DNA from: an uncultured Pelagibacteraceae bacterium
GTDB taxonomy: Bacteria > Pseudomonadota > Alphaproteobacteria > Pelagibacterales > Pelagibacteraceae
DNA: 64,000 bases
NCBI GenBank assembly: GCA_902606075.1
Contig: CACLEU010000003.1
Location: 1 to 64,000 of the forward strand
Direction: 5' to 3'
Positions 54,026 to 63,944 of this stretch are shown here, piece by piece. The position numbers and the translations under genes were made by a program. A model generated the notes under the pieces. That model did not search any database and had not been told where the DNA came from. It saw only the letters and a list, made by a program, of their open reading frames with translations. Positions within the stretch are counted from its first letter, which is position 1. Every line of letters begins with the position of its first letter.

Positions 54026-54949
54026 TTATTTATTTTGCTGCAATGCTTTAACATGCTCATCTGCACTTTCTGCAAGAGCATTTAAATCATAACCGCCCTC
54101 TAATATCGAAACTACTTTTTTATTAGTGTATTTATTTGTTGCAATTAGAGTCCTTCTTGTAATTTCGTAAAAATCTTTTGATATTAATTTAAATTGAGCA
54201 AGTGGATCGTCTTGATGCGCATCAAAACCAGCAGAAAAAATTAAAAACTCTGGTCGAAATTGATTTAACTTCTTTAAAACATGATTGTAAGCATCAAAAT
54301 AATCATTAGAGGATGTGCCTGCTGGCAAAGGTATATTAAATATGTTATTAAATTTTCCTTTCTCATTATCAGACCCAGTGCCTGGAAAAAAAGGGTATTG
54401 ATGAGTTGAAATATATAAAACTTTTTTATTTTCGTAAAAAATATTTTGTGTACCATTACCATGATGTACATCAAAATCTACGATAGCTATTTTTTTGTAA
54501 TTATATTTCTCTATTAAATATTGAGCTCCTATAGCCGCATTGTTAAAAATACAAAAACCCATGGCTTTATTTTTCTCACAATGGTGCCCTGGCGGTCTCA
54601 CGGCACAAAATACATTGTTGAATTTTTTAGTTTCTACACCATCTATTGCCTTAATTATAGATCCTACAGCATCATATGTTGCTTTTTTACTTCCAGGAGA
54701 GATAACTGTGTCACCATCTAAAAACTTTAAACCATTTGAGGGAAATGAATTTTCTATATTGTCAACATAATCAGATCCATGAACTTTCTTTAATATTTTT
54801 AAGTCAAATTTTTCTGACTTAATCCATGTGAGGTTATCTCTTTTTTTTAATTTATTTATAATTGACTCAACTCTTTTTGGCTGTTCTGGATGTCCATCTC
54901 CAGTAATGTGATCTTTTGAAGTGTTAGATGTTACAATTGCAGTATTCAC
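54026..54949 (-). CDS. Histone deacetylase / acetoin utilization family amidohydrolase
   Basis: AVRPPGHHCEKNKAMGFCIFNNAAIGA; IVDFDVHHGNGTQNIF. Confidence 0.93.
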   Translation of the reverse strand: MNTAIVTSNTSKDHITGDGHPEQPKRVESIINKLKKRDNLTWIKSEKFDLKILKKVHGSDYVDNIENSFPSNGLKFLDGDTVISPGSKKATYDAVGSIIKAIDGVETKKFNNVFCAVRPPGHHCEKNKAMGFCIFNNAAIGAQYLIEKYNYKKIAIVDFDVHHGNGTQNIFYENKKVLYISTHQYPFFPGTGSDNEKGKFNNIFNIPLPAGTSSNDYFDAYNHVLKKLNQFRPEFLIFSAGFDAHQDDPLAQFKLISKDFYEITRRTLIATNKYTNKKVVSILEGGYDLNALAESADEHVKALQQNK

Positions 54950-56103
54950 TTAAAATATTCTTCTAATATTTCTGAATAAATTTTTGTTAAATTTTTTAAA
55001 TCTTTTAAAGATACTGCTTCATCTATTTTATGCATAGTTTTGCCAACTAATCCAAATTCAAGACAGGGAGATATTTTTCTTATAAATCTTGCATCGGACG
55101 TACCACCTGATGTTGATAACTTTGGTTTAATTTTAGTATTTTTTTTTATTATACTTTGAACTTTGTAAATAAAATTGTTTGGTCTACACAAAAATGCCTC
55201 TCCAGATACCTTATAATCAATCTTATATTTACCATTTTTCTTTCTGCATATTTTTGTAAAAATATTATTTAGTTTTTTCTTTAAAGAATTAGACGAATGT
55301 TTGTTATTAAAACGAATATTAAAGGTCGCTTCCGCACTCCCTGGGATAACATTGTCTACATTGTTATTTATATTTATCCTAGTTACTTCCAGGTTAGTTG
55401 GTTGAAAATTTTTAGTACCTTTGTCAAATCTAATATCTTTTAATCTTTTTAAAATTTCTACGATTAAAGTTGATGGATTATTAGCTTGATTAGGGTATGC
55501 AACATGTCCTTGAATACCATTAACAATTAGCTTTCCAGTTAAACTACCTCTTCGACCAATCTTAATCATCTCACCTAGTTTATTTGGATTTGTTGGTTCT
55601 CCAACTAAACAAAAATTAATTTTTTCTTCTTTCTTTTTTAAATAATCAACAACTTTTTTTGTTCCATTGATCGCATCTCCTTCTTCATCTCCAGTAATTA
55701 AAAAACTTATAGATCCTTTAAAATTTTTATTATTTTTTAAAAAAATACTTACAGCTGAAACAAAGGCTGCAATTGAACCTTTCATATCGTTTGCACCCCT
55801 ACCAATCAAGTGACCTTTTTTTATAGACGGTCTAAAAGGATTTACTGTCCAGTCTTTCATATTTCCAGGAGGTACTACATCTAAGTGTCCAGCAAAACAG
55901 AAATTAGGACCTTTACTTCCTAATCTTGCGTACAAATTCTTTACAGGTTTAAAATTTTTTTCTTTAAACTCTAAAATTCTACTTTTGAAACCCATGTTTT
56001 TTAATTTCTTCTCTAAAAACTTAATTATCCCAGCATCTACTGGTGTTATCGATGGAAATTTAATTAGCTTTTTAGCTAATTCTAATTCATTTATTTTTTG
56101 CAT
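54946..56103 (-). CDS. dapE: Succinyl-diaminopimelate desuccinylase
   Basis: FAGHLDVVPPGN; GRGANDMKGSIAAFVSA; STSGGTSDARFI. Confidence 0.95.
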   Translation of the reverse strand: MQKINELELAKKLIKFPSITPVDAGIIKFLEKKLKNMGFKSRILEFKEKNFKPVKNLYARLGSKGPNFCFAGHLDVVPPGNMKDWTVNPFRPSIKKGHLIGRGANDMKGSIAAFVSAVSIFLKNNKNFKGSISFLITGDEEGDAINGTKKVVDYLKKKEEKINFCLVGEPTNPNKLGEMIKIGRRGSLTGKLIVNGIQGHVAYPNQANNPSTLIVEILKRLKDIRFDKGTKNFQPTNLEVTRININNNVDNVIPGSAEATFNIRFNNKHSSNSLKKKLNNIFTKICRKKNGKYKIDYKVSGEAFLCRPNNFIYKVQSIIKKNTKIKPKLSTSGGTSDARFIRKISPCLEFGLVGKTMHKIDEAVSLKDLKNLTKIYSEILEEYFK

Positions 56104-56105
56104 AA

Positions 56106-56909
56106 TTATTCTCTTAAAAGATCATTAATTGAAGTCTTCGATCTTGTTTTTTCATCTACAGTCTTAATGATATGCACAGCATATAGATCTTTATATGTTC
56201 CAGGAACTACAACAGAATAAGGCGGTATACGACCCTTAGCTATCTCACCGCTTGATCTATTAATAATTTTTGTACTTTGTCCTATGTAGCAACCCATCGA
56301 AAGAACACTACCCTTTTCCACAATAACTCCTTCCACGACTTCAGACATTGCTCCAACAAAAACATTATCCTCGATTATAGTCGGAAGTGCTTGAGCAGGT
56401 TCTAGAACTCCGCCAATCCCTGATCCAGCTGAAATATGACAATTTTCTCCAATCTGACAACAGCTACCAGCTCGGCTAAAAGTATCCATCATCGTTCCAT
56501 CACCGATGTATGCACCGATATTTACATAGCACGGCATAAGAACAGCATTCTTTCCTATAAATGATCCAGGACGTACAGGACTATTGGGCGTCATTCTAAA
56601 TCCTGCAGCTTCATGTTGCTCTTTAGTCCAGCCCGCAGTTTTACCTTTTAATAAATGTGCTTTGTCATACCAACTGCTATATGGACCGCTTAAATTCTCC
56701 ATAGGGTAAATTCTGAAACTTAACATAATTGCTTTTTTTAGATATTGATGAGTTTTCCATTCACCATTAATTTTTTCAGCAACACGAGATTTGCCACTAT
56801 CTAAATCACTAATAACTTTGTTAATTGCATCTTTCAAAGCTTGATCTGAGTTCTGATTTACTTGATCTTTATTTTCCCAAGCAATATTTATAATTTTTTC
56901 TAAAGACAT
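56106..56909 (-). CDS. dapD: 2,3,4,5-tetrahydropyridine-2,6-dicarboxylate N-succinyltransferase
   Basis: Left-handed beta-helix hexapeptide; NIGAYIGDGTMMDTFSRAGSCCQIG. Confidence 0.97.
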   Translation of the reverse strand: MSLEKIINIAWENKDQVNQNSDQALKDAINKVISDLDSGKSRVAEKINGEWKTHQYLKKAIMLSFRIYPMENLSGPYSSWYDKAHLLKGKTAGWTKEQHEAAGFRMTPNSPVRPGSFIGKNAVLMPCYVNIGAYIGDGTMMDTFSRAGSCCQIGENCHISAGSGIGGVLEPAQALPTIIEDNVFVGAMSEVVEGVIVEKGSVLSMGCYIGQSTKIINRSSGEIAKGRIPPYSVVVPGTYKDLYAVHIIKTVDEKTRSKTSINDLLRE

Positions 56910-56915
56910 AATTTA

Positions 56916-57605
56916 CTAGTTTTTTAATAACCTTATTTCATTAAGAAATAAAGATAGATTTTCAATTTTATGAGAAATATAATCTTTATTTGAATCTATC
57001 TTACCAAAATGTTCATCATTAATAAGCCAAACTGTAAAACATCCTCTCTCGTGACCAATACTTAAATTTTTAGCAATATCTTCAATATAAATAGTTTCCT
57101 CTGGATTTATATTAAATTTTTTTAGCATTAGATCAAAAGTTTTTGCTTCAGGTTTTGGCACATATCCTGCATCTTGAATATCAAACACTTTATCTCTTCC
57201 AAAAAGATCGTAAACCCCTAGGTGCGTTAATATATTTTCTGCATGCTCAGCGCTTCCATTAGTGAAAATAAACTTTTTCATATCTAAGTTTATTAGTTCA
57301 TTTCTCATAATCTTATCTTCTTTCATAAAAGAAAGATCTATTGTGTGCACATATTTTAAAAATTCTTGTGGTGGTATATCATGATGTATCATTAGTCCAT
57401 TTAAACTCGTATTATATTTGTAAAAATAATCAGTTTGCAATTTTTTAGCCTTATCAGGATTTATTTTTAATTTTTCAGAGATAAATTGTGTCATTCGATT
57501 TGATACTTGACCAAATACTTTTTCTAAGGAATAATTATTATGTTTTCCATAACATACTCCATCAAGGTCTAACAATAGGTATTTCATTTTTTTTAAATTT
57601 TTCAT
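56916..57605 (-). CDS. HAD-family hydrolase, pyrimidine 5'-nucleotidase type
   Basis: LLLDLDGVCYG; FTNGSAEHAENIL; IYIEDIAKNLSIGHERG. Confidence 0.85.
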   Translation of the reverse strand: MKNLKKMKYLLLDLDGVCYGKHNNYSLEKVFGQVSNRMTQFISEKLKINPDKAKKLQTDYFYKYNTSLNGLMIHHDIPPQEFLKYVHTIDLSFMKEDKIMRNELINLDMKKFIFTNGSAEHAENILTHLGVYDLFGRDKVFDIQDAGYVPKPEAKTFDLMLKKFNINPEETIYIEDIAKNLSIGHERGCFTVWLINDEHFGKIDSNKDYISHKIENLSLFLNEIRLLKN

Positions 57606-58450
57606 TTTCTAATTAAAGTTCCCGATCCTTTATCTGAAAAAATTTCAAATAAAATTGAGTGTTTTTTTCTACCATCAATTATTGCAACAGCAGTTACCCC
57701 ATTTTTAACAGCATCTAAACAAGTATTGATTTTAGGTATCATCCCTTCGGTTATTGTCTCATCTTTAATCATCTCTAAAATTTTAGATGATGAGATTTCT
57801 TGTATTAGCTGATTATTTTTATCTAAAACACCTTCAACATTAGTCATTAAAAGCAATCTTCTCGATTTAAGAGATTTTGCTATAGCACCTGCGGCCGTAT
57901 CACCATTTATGTTATAAGTTTGTTTGTTTTCTCCTAATCCTAAAGGAGAAATTATTGGAATAAAATTATCATTTAATATTTTACTTATAACATTAATATT
58001 AATTTTTTTTGGCACACCAACAAAACCTAATTCACTTGACTCAGGCTCGACACTTATAACGCTATTATTTTTTGTATTAATTGATACGGCTTTTGAGCCT
58101 TTTTTCTCTAGAGATTTAACTATGTCATTATTAAAATCTATTAGGACATTTTCTACAATATCTATAATTTTTTCGTCAGTTACTCTTAAACCCCTTATGA
58201 ACTTCGACTTTATGTTAGATTTTTCTAATTCTCTTTTTATTCTTGGACCCCCACCATGCACTACAATAATTGATAGCCCTAATTTGTTTAATATCTTTAA
58301 GTCAATTATAAAGTTATTAAAAATCTCTCTGTCAATTAATACGTTCCCACCATATTTAATTACAATTAGTTCATCTTTATATTTTTCAACATATTTATAA
58401 ACTTCATCAATAGGGGGACCGTCTTTAGGTAAAATTTTTTCCAATTCCAT
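57602..58450 (-). CDS. argB: Acetylglutamate kinase
   Basis: IVIKYGGNVLID; VVHGGGPRIKREL; NINGDTAAGAIAKSL. Confidence 0.96.
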   Translation of the reverse strand: MELEKILPKDGPPIDEVYKYVEKYKDELIVIKYGGNVLIDREIFNNFIIDLKILNKLGLSIIVVHGGGPRIKRELEKSNIKSKFIRGLRVTDEKIIDIVENVLIDFNNDIVKSLEKKGSKAVSINTKNNSVISVEPESSELGFVGVPKKININVISKILNDNFIPIISPLGLGENKQTYNINGDTAAGAIAKSLKSRRLLLMTNVEGVLDKNNQLIQEISSSKILEMIKDETITEGMIPKINTCLDAVKNGVTAVAIIDGRKKHSILFEIFSDKGSGTLIRK

Positions 58451-60127
58451 TTATGAAACAGTTTTAACTGTGGTTCTTTTCATAATTACATACTGTTGCG
58501 CCATAGTCAGAACGTTATTTGCTGTCCAATATAGTACAAGCCCTGATGGAAAAGGTGCTAAAATAATTGTTAAAAATAGCGGAAAGAACATAAAAATCTT
58601 TTTTTGTATCTCGTCTTGTGGCGCTGGATTTAGTTGCTGTTGTAGCCACATTGTAAAACCCATCATAACAGGAAGCGCTCCAATAATCATGAATGAAGGT
58701 GGATCCCAAGGTATTAAACCAAATAAATTGAAAATTGATGTTGGGTCCTTTTCAGAAAGATCTTTTATCCAACCAAAAAAAGGTTGATGTCTCATTTCAA
58801 TCGTTACAAATAACATTTTATAAATTGCAAAGAAAAAAGGTATAGAAATTAAAATAGGCAAACAACCACTTACTGGATTTACACCTTCTTTTTTATAAAG
58901 TTGCATCATTGCTTGCTGTAGCTTCATTTTATCATCTTTATGAATCTCTTTAAGCCTAGCCATTTCTGGTTGTAGAACTTTCATTTTAGACATAGATTTA
59001 AACGCATAATTATTTAAAGGAAAAAAAACTAATCTTAAACAGACTGTTATTAATATTATTGCTATTCCATAATTACCTGCAAGTTTAAAAAAATAATCAT
59101 TTAAAAAAAATAAGGGTTTTACTATCCAATAAAACCAACCCCAATCTATGACTAAGTCAAATTTTTCAAGACCTAAACTTTCGTTATAACCATCAATAAC
59201 GCTTACTTCCTTCGCTGCGACAACCACATTTACAAGATTGCTAATCTGGGTTTTAGGCTCAGATTCATAAGAGTCTGTTTCAATATAATTAACTTTAAAT
59301 TTTTCGTTATACTCAAAATCCGCTCTAAATTTTTTATTTTTTTGAGGGATTATACTTGTTAACCAATATTTATCGGTTATTCCTAAAAATCCATTATCTG
59401 CATTTTTTGAATACTTTTTATCTATGATGTCTTTGTAGTCTTTTTCAACCAGTTGATCATCAAGAACCCCCAAAGGTCCCTCATGTAAAATAAAAAAATC
59501 TATAATTTCAGGAATTTTTGTTCTAATAATTTGAGCATAAGGGTAAAAATTGTAAATTTTTTCTGAATTATTTTTTATTTTTTGCTCAATTGTAAATAAA
59601 TATTGATTATCAATTTTTATAACCTTCTCAAAAGTTAATTTCTGTTTATTTTCCCAAATAAGAGTCACATTATTATTTGGAGTAAGTCTTGAATTACCCT
59701 TAATTTTCCAGATTGTTTTATTATTAGGTAGATCTATATTTTTATTATTAGAAGCCCATCCAGACTCAATATAATAACCGTTTGAACTTGATTTAGGGTT
59801 CAATAAAGTTACAAATTCATTCGAGTCGAGTTGAGTTTTATATTTTTTGAAAATTAAATCATCTATGGTCGCACCCTTTAATGATATTGACCCTTTGATG
59901 CTCTCATTTTCAAAATAAAATCGATCAGTTAACTTTAAAGCCTCCTCCCGAGAGAGCTTATTAATTTTTTCAGTGGAATCTATATTTGGAGCATCGTTGT
60001 TTTTAACTATTCTCTCTTTTTCCTTTCTATTTTTTAATTCCTCTGGTGATGGCTGAAAGAATAAACTCCAAATAACTATAATAGCTAAACTAAGTGATAT
60101 TGCGGCTATAATATTTTTTGTATCCAT
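58451..60127 (-). CDS. yidC: Membrane protein insertase YidC
   Basis: Periplasmic domain plus C-terminal Oxa1 domain; rnpA-yidD-yidC order. Confidence 0.97.
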   Translation of the reverse strand: MDTKNIIAAISLSLAIIVIWSLFFQPSPEELKNRKEKERIVKNNDAPNIDSTEKINKLSREEALKLTDRFYFENESIKGSISLKGATIDDLIFKKYKTQLDSNEFVTLLNPKSSSNGYYIESGWASNNKNIDLPNNKTIWKIKGNSRLTPNNNVTLIWENKQKLTFEKVIKIDNQYLFTIEQKIKNNSEKIYNFYPYAQIIRTKIPEIIDFFILHEGPLGVLDDQLVEKDYKDIIDKKYSKNADNGFLGITDKYWLTSIIPQKNKKFRADFEYNEKFKVNYIETDSYESEPKTQISNLVNVVVAAKEVSVIDGYNESLGLEKFDLVIDWGWFYWIVKPLFFLNDYFFKLAGNYGIAIILITVCLRLVFFPLNNYAFKSMSKMKVLQPEMARLKEIHKDDKMKLQQAMMQLYKKEGVNPVSGCLPILISIPFFFAIYKMLFVTIEMRHQPFFGWIKDLSEKDPTSIFNLFGLIPWDPPSFMIIGALPVMMGFTMWLQQQLNPAPQDEIQKKIFMFFPLFLTIILAPFPSGLVLYWTANNVLTMAQQYVIMKRTTVKTVS

Positions 60128-60129
60128 AA

Positions 60130-60372
60130 CTATTTTTTATTTTTTAATGGTCTATAACCTTCGCCCCCACCTAAAAATTTTATAGGATGACATGTCGCTA
60201 ATCTTAAAAATCCTTTAACAGATCCTTTAATGGGACCATAAGTTTTTAAACAATCAATAAAATACTCTGAACAAGATGGAAAATATCTACAGCTATTTCC
60301 CAACAACGGAGAAATTAAATATTGATAAAATTTAATAGTTTTTATTAGTATTGTATTAATTAATTTCATCAT
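60130..60372 (-). CDS. yidD: Membrane protein insertion efficiency factor YidD
   Basis: YQYLISPLLGNSCRYFPSCSEYFIDCLKTYG. Confidence 0.95.
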   Translation of the reverse strand: MMKLINTILIKTIKFYQYLISPLLGNSCRYFPSCSEYFIDCLKTYGPIKGSVKGFLRLATCHPIKFLGGGEGYRPLKNKK

Positions 60373-60710
60373 TAAATTTTTTTAAAATTTTTAAGTATTG
60401 TTTCTTTAATATCATTGTATTTACTATCTAAAACATTTTTTTTAGCAATTATTAAGTACGAATATTTTAAATTTACTTTAGTAGATTTCAGAATATTATT
60501 AATTATATTTTTTAATCTTCTTTTAATTTTATTTCTTTGAACTGCTTTGCCAAGTTTTCTTTTTGTGATAATACTTAAATTTAATACATTTTTATGACTA
60601 GGTGATATTGTTTTAAAAAAAATAGTAGAATAATAATTACTTATTTTTTTTCCATTTAAAATTTTTTTGAAATCTTCATTTTTCGAAAGACTTAAAATTT
60701 TAGTACTCAT
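60372..60710 (-). CDS. rnpA: Ribonuclease P protein component
   Basis: TKRKLGKAVQRNKIKRRLKNIIN RNP motif. Confidence 0.93.
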   Translation of the reverse strand: MSTKILSLSKNEDFKKILNGKKISNYYSTIFFKTISPSHKNVLNLSIITKRKLGKAVQRNKIKRRLKNIINNILKSTKVNLKYSYLIIAKKNVLDSKYNDIKETILKNFKKI

Positions 60711-60844
60711 TAGACGGTTAATTTTTTTCGTCCTTTTTTTCTTCTCCTGGATAGTAATTTTCTACCACCTTTTGTCCTCATTTTAGATCTGAAGCCGTGA
60801 CGTCTTTTTCTTACAAGTCTGCTTGGTTGGTATGTTCTTTTCAT
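60710..60844 (-). CDS. rpmH: 50S ribosomal protein L34 (44 aa; absent from the ORF track because of its size)
   Basis: Reverse complement reads [44 protein letters not shown]. Confidence 0.98.
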   Translation of the reverse strand: MKRTYQPSRLVRKRRHGFRSKMRTKGGRKLLSRRRKKGRKKLTV

Positions 60845-60930
60845 AGGTAATATTCAAATATTAAAATTTTTGGGTAGTTATAGAAAATATATATGTATAA
60901 GTACAGAAAATTTTTATAATACTTTTATAT

Positions 60931-61647
60931 ATGGAAAATACAAAAAAATTAAAAATTTATTTAGGTATTTCATATATAATATTGATATCAACGTTCTTAT
61001 ATTTTTTTTTTAGTAAATTTTCTTTGCAAGAATTATCTAGCTATGAGTTCATAAAAAATAATCTTGATTATTTTTCTAATTTAAAAAACAAAAATTATTT
61101 TGTTTTATTAGCTGCTTTTATTCTATTTGTAATTATTTGGGTTTTATTACTTGGTTTTGGTTCACCTGTCGCTTTGGCATCAGGTTTTGTATTTGGAAAA
61201 TGGGTTGGTACAATTGTAATTGCAATATCTTTGTCAGTAGGTGCCCTTATACTATATTTAGTTACAATTTTCTTTTTTAAAGATTTGGCCCACCAAAAGC
61301 TTGGTAATAAAATGGTTTTTTTAAAAGAATTATTTAAAAAAAATGAATTTTTATATTTTTTAGTTTATAGATTTATAGGCGGCATACCTTTCTTTATAGC
61401 CAATACGCTACCTGTAATATTTAATGTTAAATTAAAAAATTATTTTTTTGGGACTTTAATTGGAATGATTCCACAATTGTTCATAATGGTTTCCATAGGT
61501 AGTGGTCTAGAAAAAATTATTGATGCAAATAATAATCCACCTTCGTTTTTTGAAATACTTTCAAGCAAAGACATATACTTACCGCTCTTAGCTTTCTTGC
61601 TTATTGTAACTATAAGTGTTTTTTTAAAAAAGAAGTTATACAAATAA
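60931..61647 (+). CDS. TVP38/TMEM64 (VTT/DedA-like) membrane protein
   Basis: GFGSPVALASGFVFGKWVGT; FLVYRFIGGIPFFIANTLPVIFNVKLKNYFFGTLIG. Confidence 0.85.
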   Translation: MENTKKLKIYLGISYIILISTFLYFFFSKFSLQELSSYEFIKNNLDYFSNLKNKNYFVLLAAFILFVIIWVLLLGFGSPVALASGFVFGKWVGTIVIAISLSVGALILYLVTIFFFKDLAHQKLGNKMVFLKELFKKNEFLYFLVYRFIGGIPFFIANTLPVIFNVKLKNYFFGTLIGMIPQLFIMVSIGSGLEKIIDANNNPPSFFEILSSKDIYLPLLAFLLIVTISVFLKKKLYK

Positions 61648-61653
61648 AGTATT

Positions 61654-61729
61654 TGGTGCCCCTTGCCCGACTTGCACGGACGACTTTTTCCTTACCATGG
61701 AAATACTCTACTACCTGAGTTAAAGGGGC
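61654..61729 (-). tRNA. tRNA-Thr(GGT), CCA encoded, atypical T-loop
   Basis: Reverse complement GCCCCTTTAACTCAGGTAGTAGAGTATTTCCATGGTAAGGAAAAAGTCGTCCGTGCAAGTCGGGCAAGGGGCACCA folds as a cloverleaf; anticodon loop ATGGTAA; acceptor GCCCCTT/AAGGGGC. Confidence 0.9.
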
Positions 61730-61827
61730 ATTTTAGAAACAATAAATTTACTGTATAAAATTAATTTTTTCAAATTATTGCCTTATTTTTTTTTTAATAT
61801 AAGTATATTTTTAGTAAGGTTATTATT

Positions 61828-62022
61828 ATGGGAATTCACTACGATTATAAATCAACAAGAGGGGCTAAGGCAATGGAGAAGCAAGCTAAGAGAGAAAAAA
61901 AGCTTGCAGAGAAAAGGGCAAAAAAACAACTTAAGTCTGGCTTAAATAAAAAAGAGGATGAGACAATCCCCATAGATCAAGTGGTCACGTTAGAACACTT
62001 AACAAATCCTGAAAAAAAATAA
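61828..62022 (+). CDS. Small charged conserved hypothetical protein
   Basis: 64-aa ORF MGIHYDYKSTRGAKAMEKQAKREKKLAEKRAKK..., tight spacing to the next ORF. Confidence 0.6.
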   Translation: MGIHYDYKSTRGAKAMEKQAKREKKLAEKRAKKQLKSGLNKKEDETIPIDQVVTLEHLTNPEKK

Positions 62023-62026
62023 TAAG

Positions 62027-62137
62027 ATGAATAATAAAAGAAGGCCCTTAAAGCTTGATCTTGAAAGGGCATTACGTCAAAATTTAAGAAAAAGAAAAAT
62101 TCTCAAAAAACCAAAAAAAAAAAATGATACTAAATGA
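62027..62137 (+). CDS. 36-aa basic small protein overlapping the dcd start
   Basis: ATG 62027 to TGA 62137: MNNKRRPLKLDLERALRQNLRKRKILKKPKKKNDTK; 4 nt after the previous stop, 14-nt overlap with dcd. Confidence 0.6.
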   Translation: MNNKRRPLKLDLERALRQNLRKRKILKKPKKKNDTK

Positions 62138-62675
62138 TAAACAAATAAAAAAATTATCAGAAGAAGAGGGGATGATCAGACCTTTTGTTGCAGAAAGTAT
62201 ATCTAAAGGAATAAGCCATGGGCTAAATTCTTTTGGTTATGATTTAAGATGTGGTGAAGAATTTAAAATATTTACAAATATAAAAGGTGCCACGGCAGAT
62301 CCAAAAAACTTTAGTGAAGATAATTTTGTGACAGTTAAAGGTGAGGAGTCTGTACTAATTCCGCCTAACTCCTTTGCGTTAGCAAGCAGTTTAGAATATT
62401 TTAAAATGCCAAGAAACGTTACAGGACTTGTAACAGCCAAATCTACTTATGCAAGATGTGGATTAGGTACTCCTCCAACAGTTTTAGAAGCAGGATGGCA
62501 TGGAAATTTAGTTTTAGAGTTTTCTAATCATACAAGTAATTCAATAAAACTTTACGCCAATAGTGGTGCTGCACAAATCTTGTTTTTTAAAGGAGATCAG
62601 CCAGAAATTTCGTATTCTGAAAGAAAAGGGAAGTATCAAGGTCAAGTTGGTATCACTCTTGCAAAATCAAAATAA
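62124..62675 (+). CDS. dcd: dCTP deaminase
   Basis: SHGLNSFGYDLRCGEEFKIF; AKSTYARCGL; EAGWHGNLVLEFSN. Confidence 0.95.
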   Translation: MILNDKQIKKLSEEEGMIRPFVAESISKGISHGLNSFGYDLRCGEEFKIFTNIKGATADPKNFSEDNFVTVKGEESVLIPPNSFALASSLEYFKMPRNVTGLVTAKSTYARCGLGTPPTVLEAGWHGNLVLEFSNHTSNSIKLYANSGAAQILFFKGDQPEISYSERKGKYQGQVGITLAKSK

Positions 62676-63944
62676 ATGAAAAGCTTTATAATCAATGGCC
62701 CTAATAAAGCTATTAAAGGAGAAATTAATATTAGTGGAGCAAAAAATTCCTGCCTACCCTTAATGGCAGCATCAATACTATTTAAGAAAAAGGTAATTTT
62801 GAAGAATGTACCATTTGTGAAAGATGTATTAACAATGAAAGATTTATTAATATCACTAGGTGCAAAAGTTGAACTTATAAAAGAAAAAAAGACTATAAAA
62901 ATTTCAAATAAGAAAAAACATAAATTAATTGTCCCATATAATTTAGTTTCTACAATGCGAGCAGGAGTTTTAACTATGGGACCTTTATTAGCAAGATACC
63001 CAAAGAATAAAATTAAAGTTGCTCTAGGAGGAGGTTGTGCACTAGGTATTAGAGATACTTCATGGCATCTTTCAGGTTTCAAAAGCCTTGGTGCAGATAA
63101 TACTTTAAGCAAAGGTTATGTGAATATATCCGCAAAAAATGGTTTGAAAGGTAATATTTTTAAATTTCCGAAAGTTACTGTTACTGGTAGCTCAAATTTA
63201 ATTATGGCTTCAGTACTTATTAAAGGAGAGCATGTAATAAAGAATATATCTCTTGAACCTGAGGTAATAGACTTAATAAAATTTTTGAATAATTCAGGAG
63301 CTAAAATAAAATTTATAGGAAGAAGATCTATAATAATTAGAGGAGTAAGTGAACTTATTAGTGGAGAACATACAATTATAGGAGATAGAATTGAGGCATT
63401 TAGCTACCTATGTGTTGGTGCAATAACTAATGGAAAAACTAAAGTTAAAAACATAAACCCAAAGTATTTAAATACAGAACTGGGAATTCTAAAAAAAATT
63501 GGATACAAAATCAGTATTAACGGAAATTCAATAACACTTTCTCCAGGTAAAAAATTAAAACCTGCAATAATAAAAACTGGTCCCTGGCCGCAACTAGCAA
63601 CAGACAACATGCCAATTATTCTTGCAGTTTTAACAAAGATACCTGGCAAAAGCATAATTGAAGAAACAATATTCTCTAATAGATTTATGGCAGTTCCGGA
63701 ATTAAAAAGAATGGGCGCGAAGATATCAATAAAAAAAAACAAAGCGACTATAATCGGACAAAAAAATTTAAAATCAGCAGATTGTATATCCTCAGATTTG
63801 AGAACAACATTTTCAATAATATTGGCCGCAATAGCAGCTGATGGTTCATCAACCATATCTAGAATTTATCATGGTCTTAGAGGTTATGAAAACTTACAAT
63901 TAAAATTAAAAAATTTAGGTATCAAAATTAAACTAAGAAAATAA
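62676..63944 (+). CDS. murA: UDP-N-acetylglucosamine 1-carboxyvinyltransferase
   Basis: SGAKNSCLPLMAASIL; TMRAGVLTMGPLLARY; GGGCALGIRDTSWHL. Confidence 0.96.
   Translation: MKSFIINGPNKAIKGEINISGAKNSCLPLMAASILFKKKVILKNVPFVKDVLTMKDLLISLGAKVELIKEKKTIKISNKKKHKLIVPYNLVSTMRAGVLTMGPLLARYPKNKIKVALGGGCALGIRDTSWHLSGFKSLGADNTLSKGYVNISAKNGLKGNIFKFPKVTVTGSSNLIMASVLIKGEHVIKNISLEPEVIDLIKFLNNSGAKIKFIGRRSIIIRGVSELISGEHTIIGDRIEAFSYLCVGAITNGKTKVKNINPKYLNTELGILKKIGYKISINGNSITLSPGKKLKPAIIKTGPWPQLATDNMPIILAVLTKIPGKSIIEETIFSNRFMAVPELKRMGAKISIKKNKATIIGQKNLKSADCISSDLRTTFSIILAAIAADGSSTISRIYHGLRGYENLQLKLKNLGIKIKLRK

Noticed and set aside
57924-58400. 158-aa plus-strand ORF
   Set aside because: Lies entirely antisense to argB, which has intact motifs.
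62642-63112. 156-aa minus-strand ORF (and 63404..63856)
   Set aside because: Antisense to murA; shadow ORFs.
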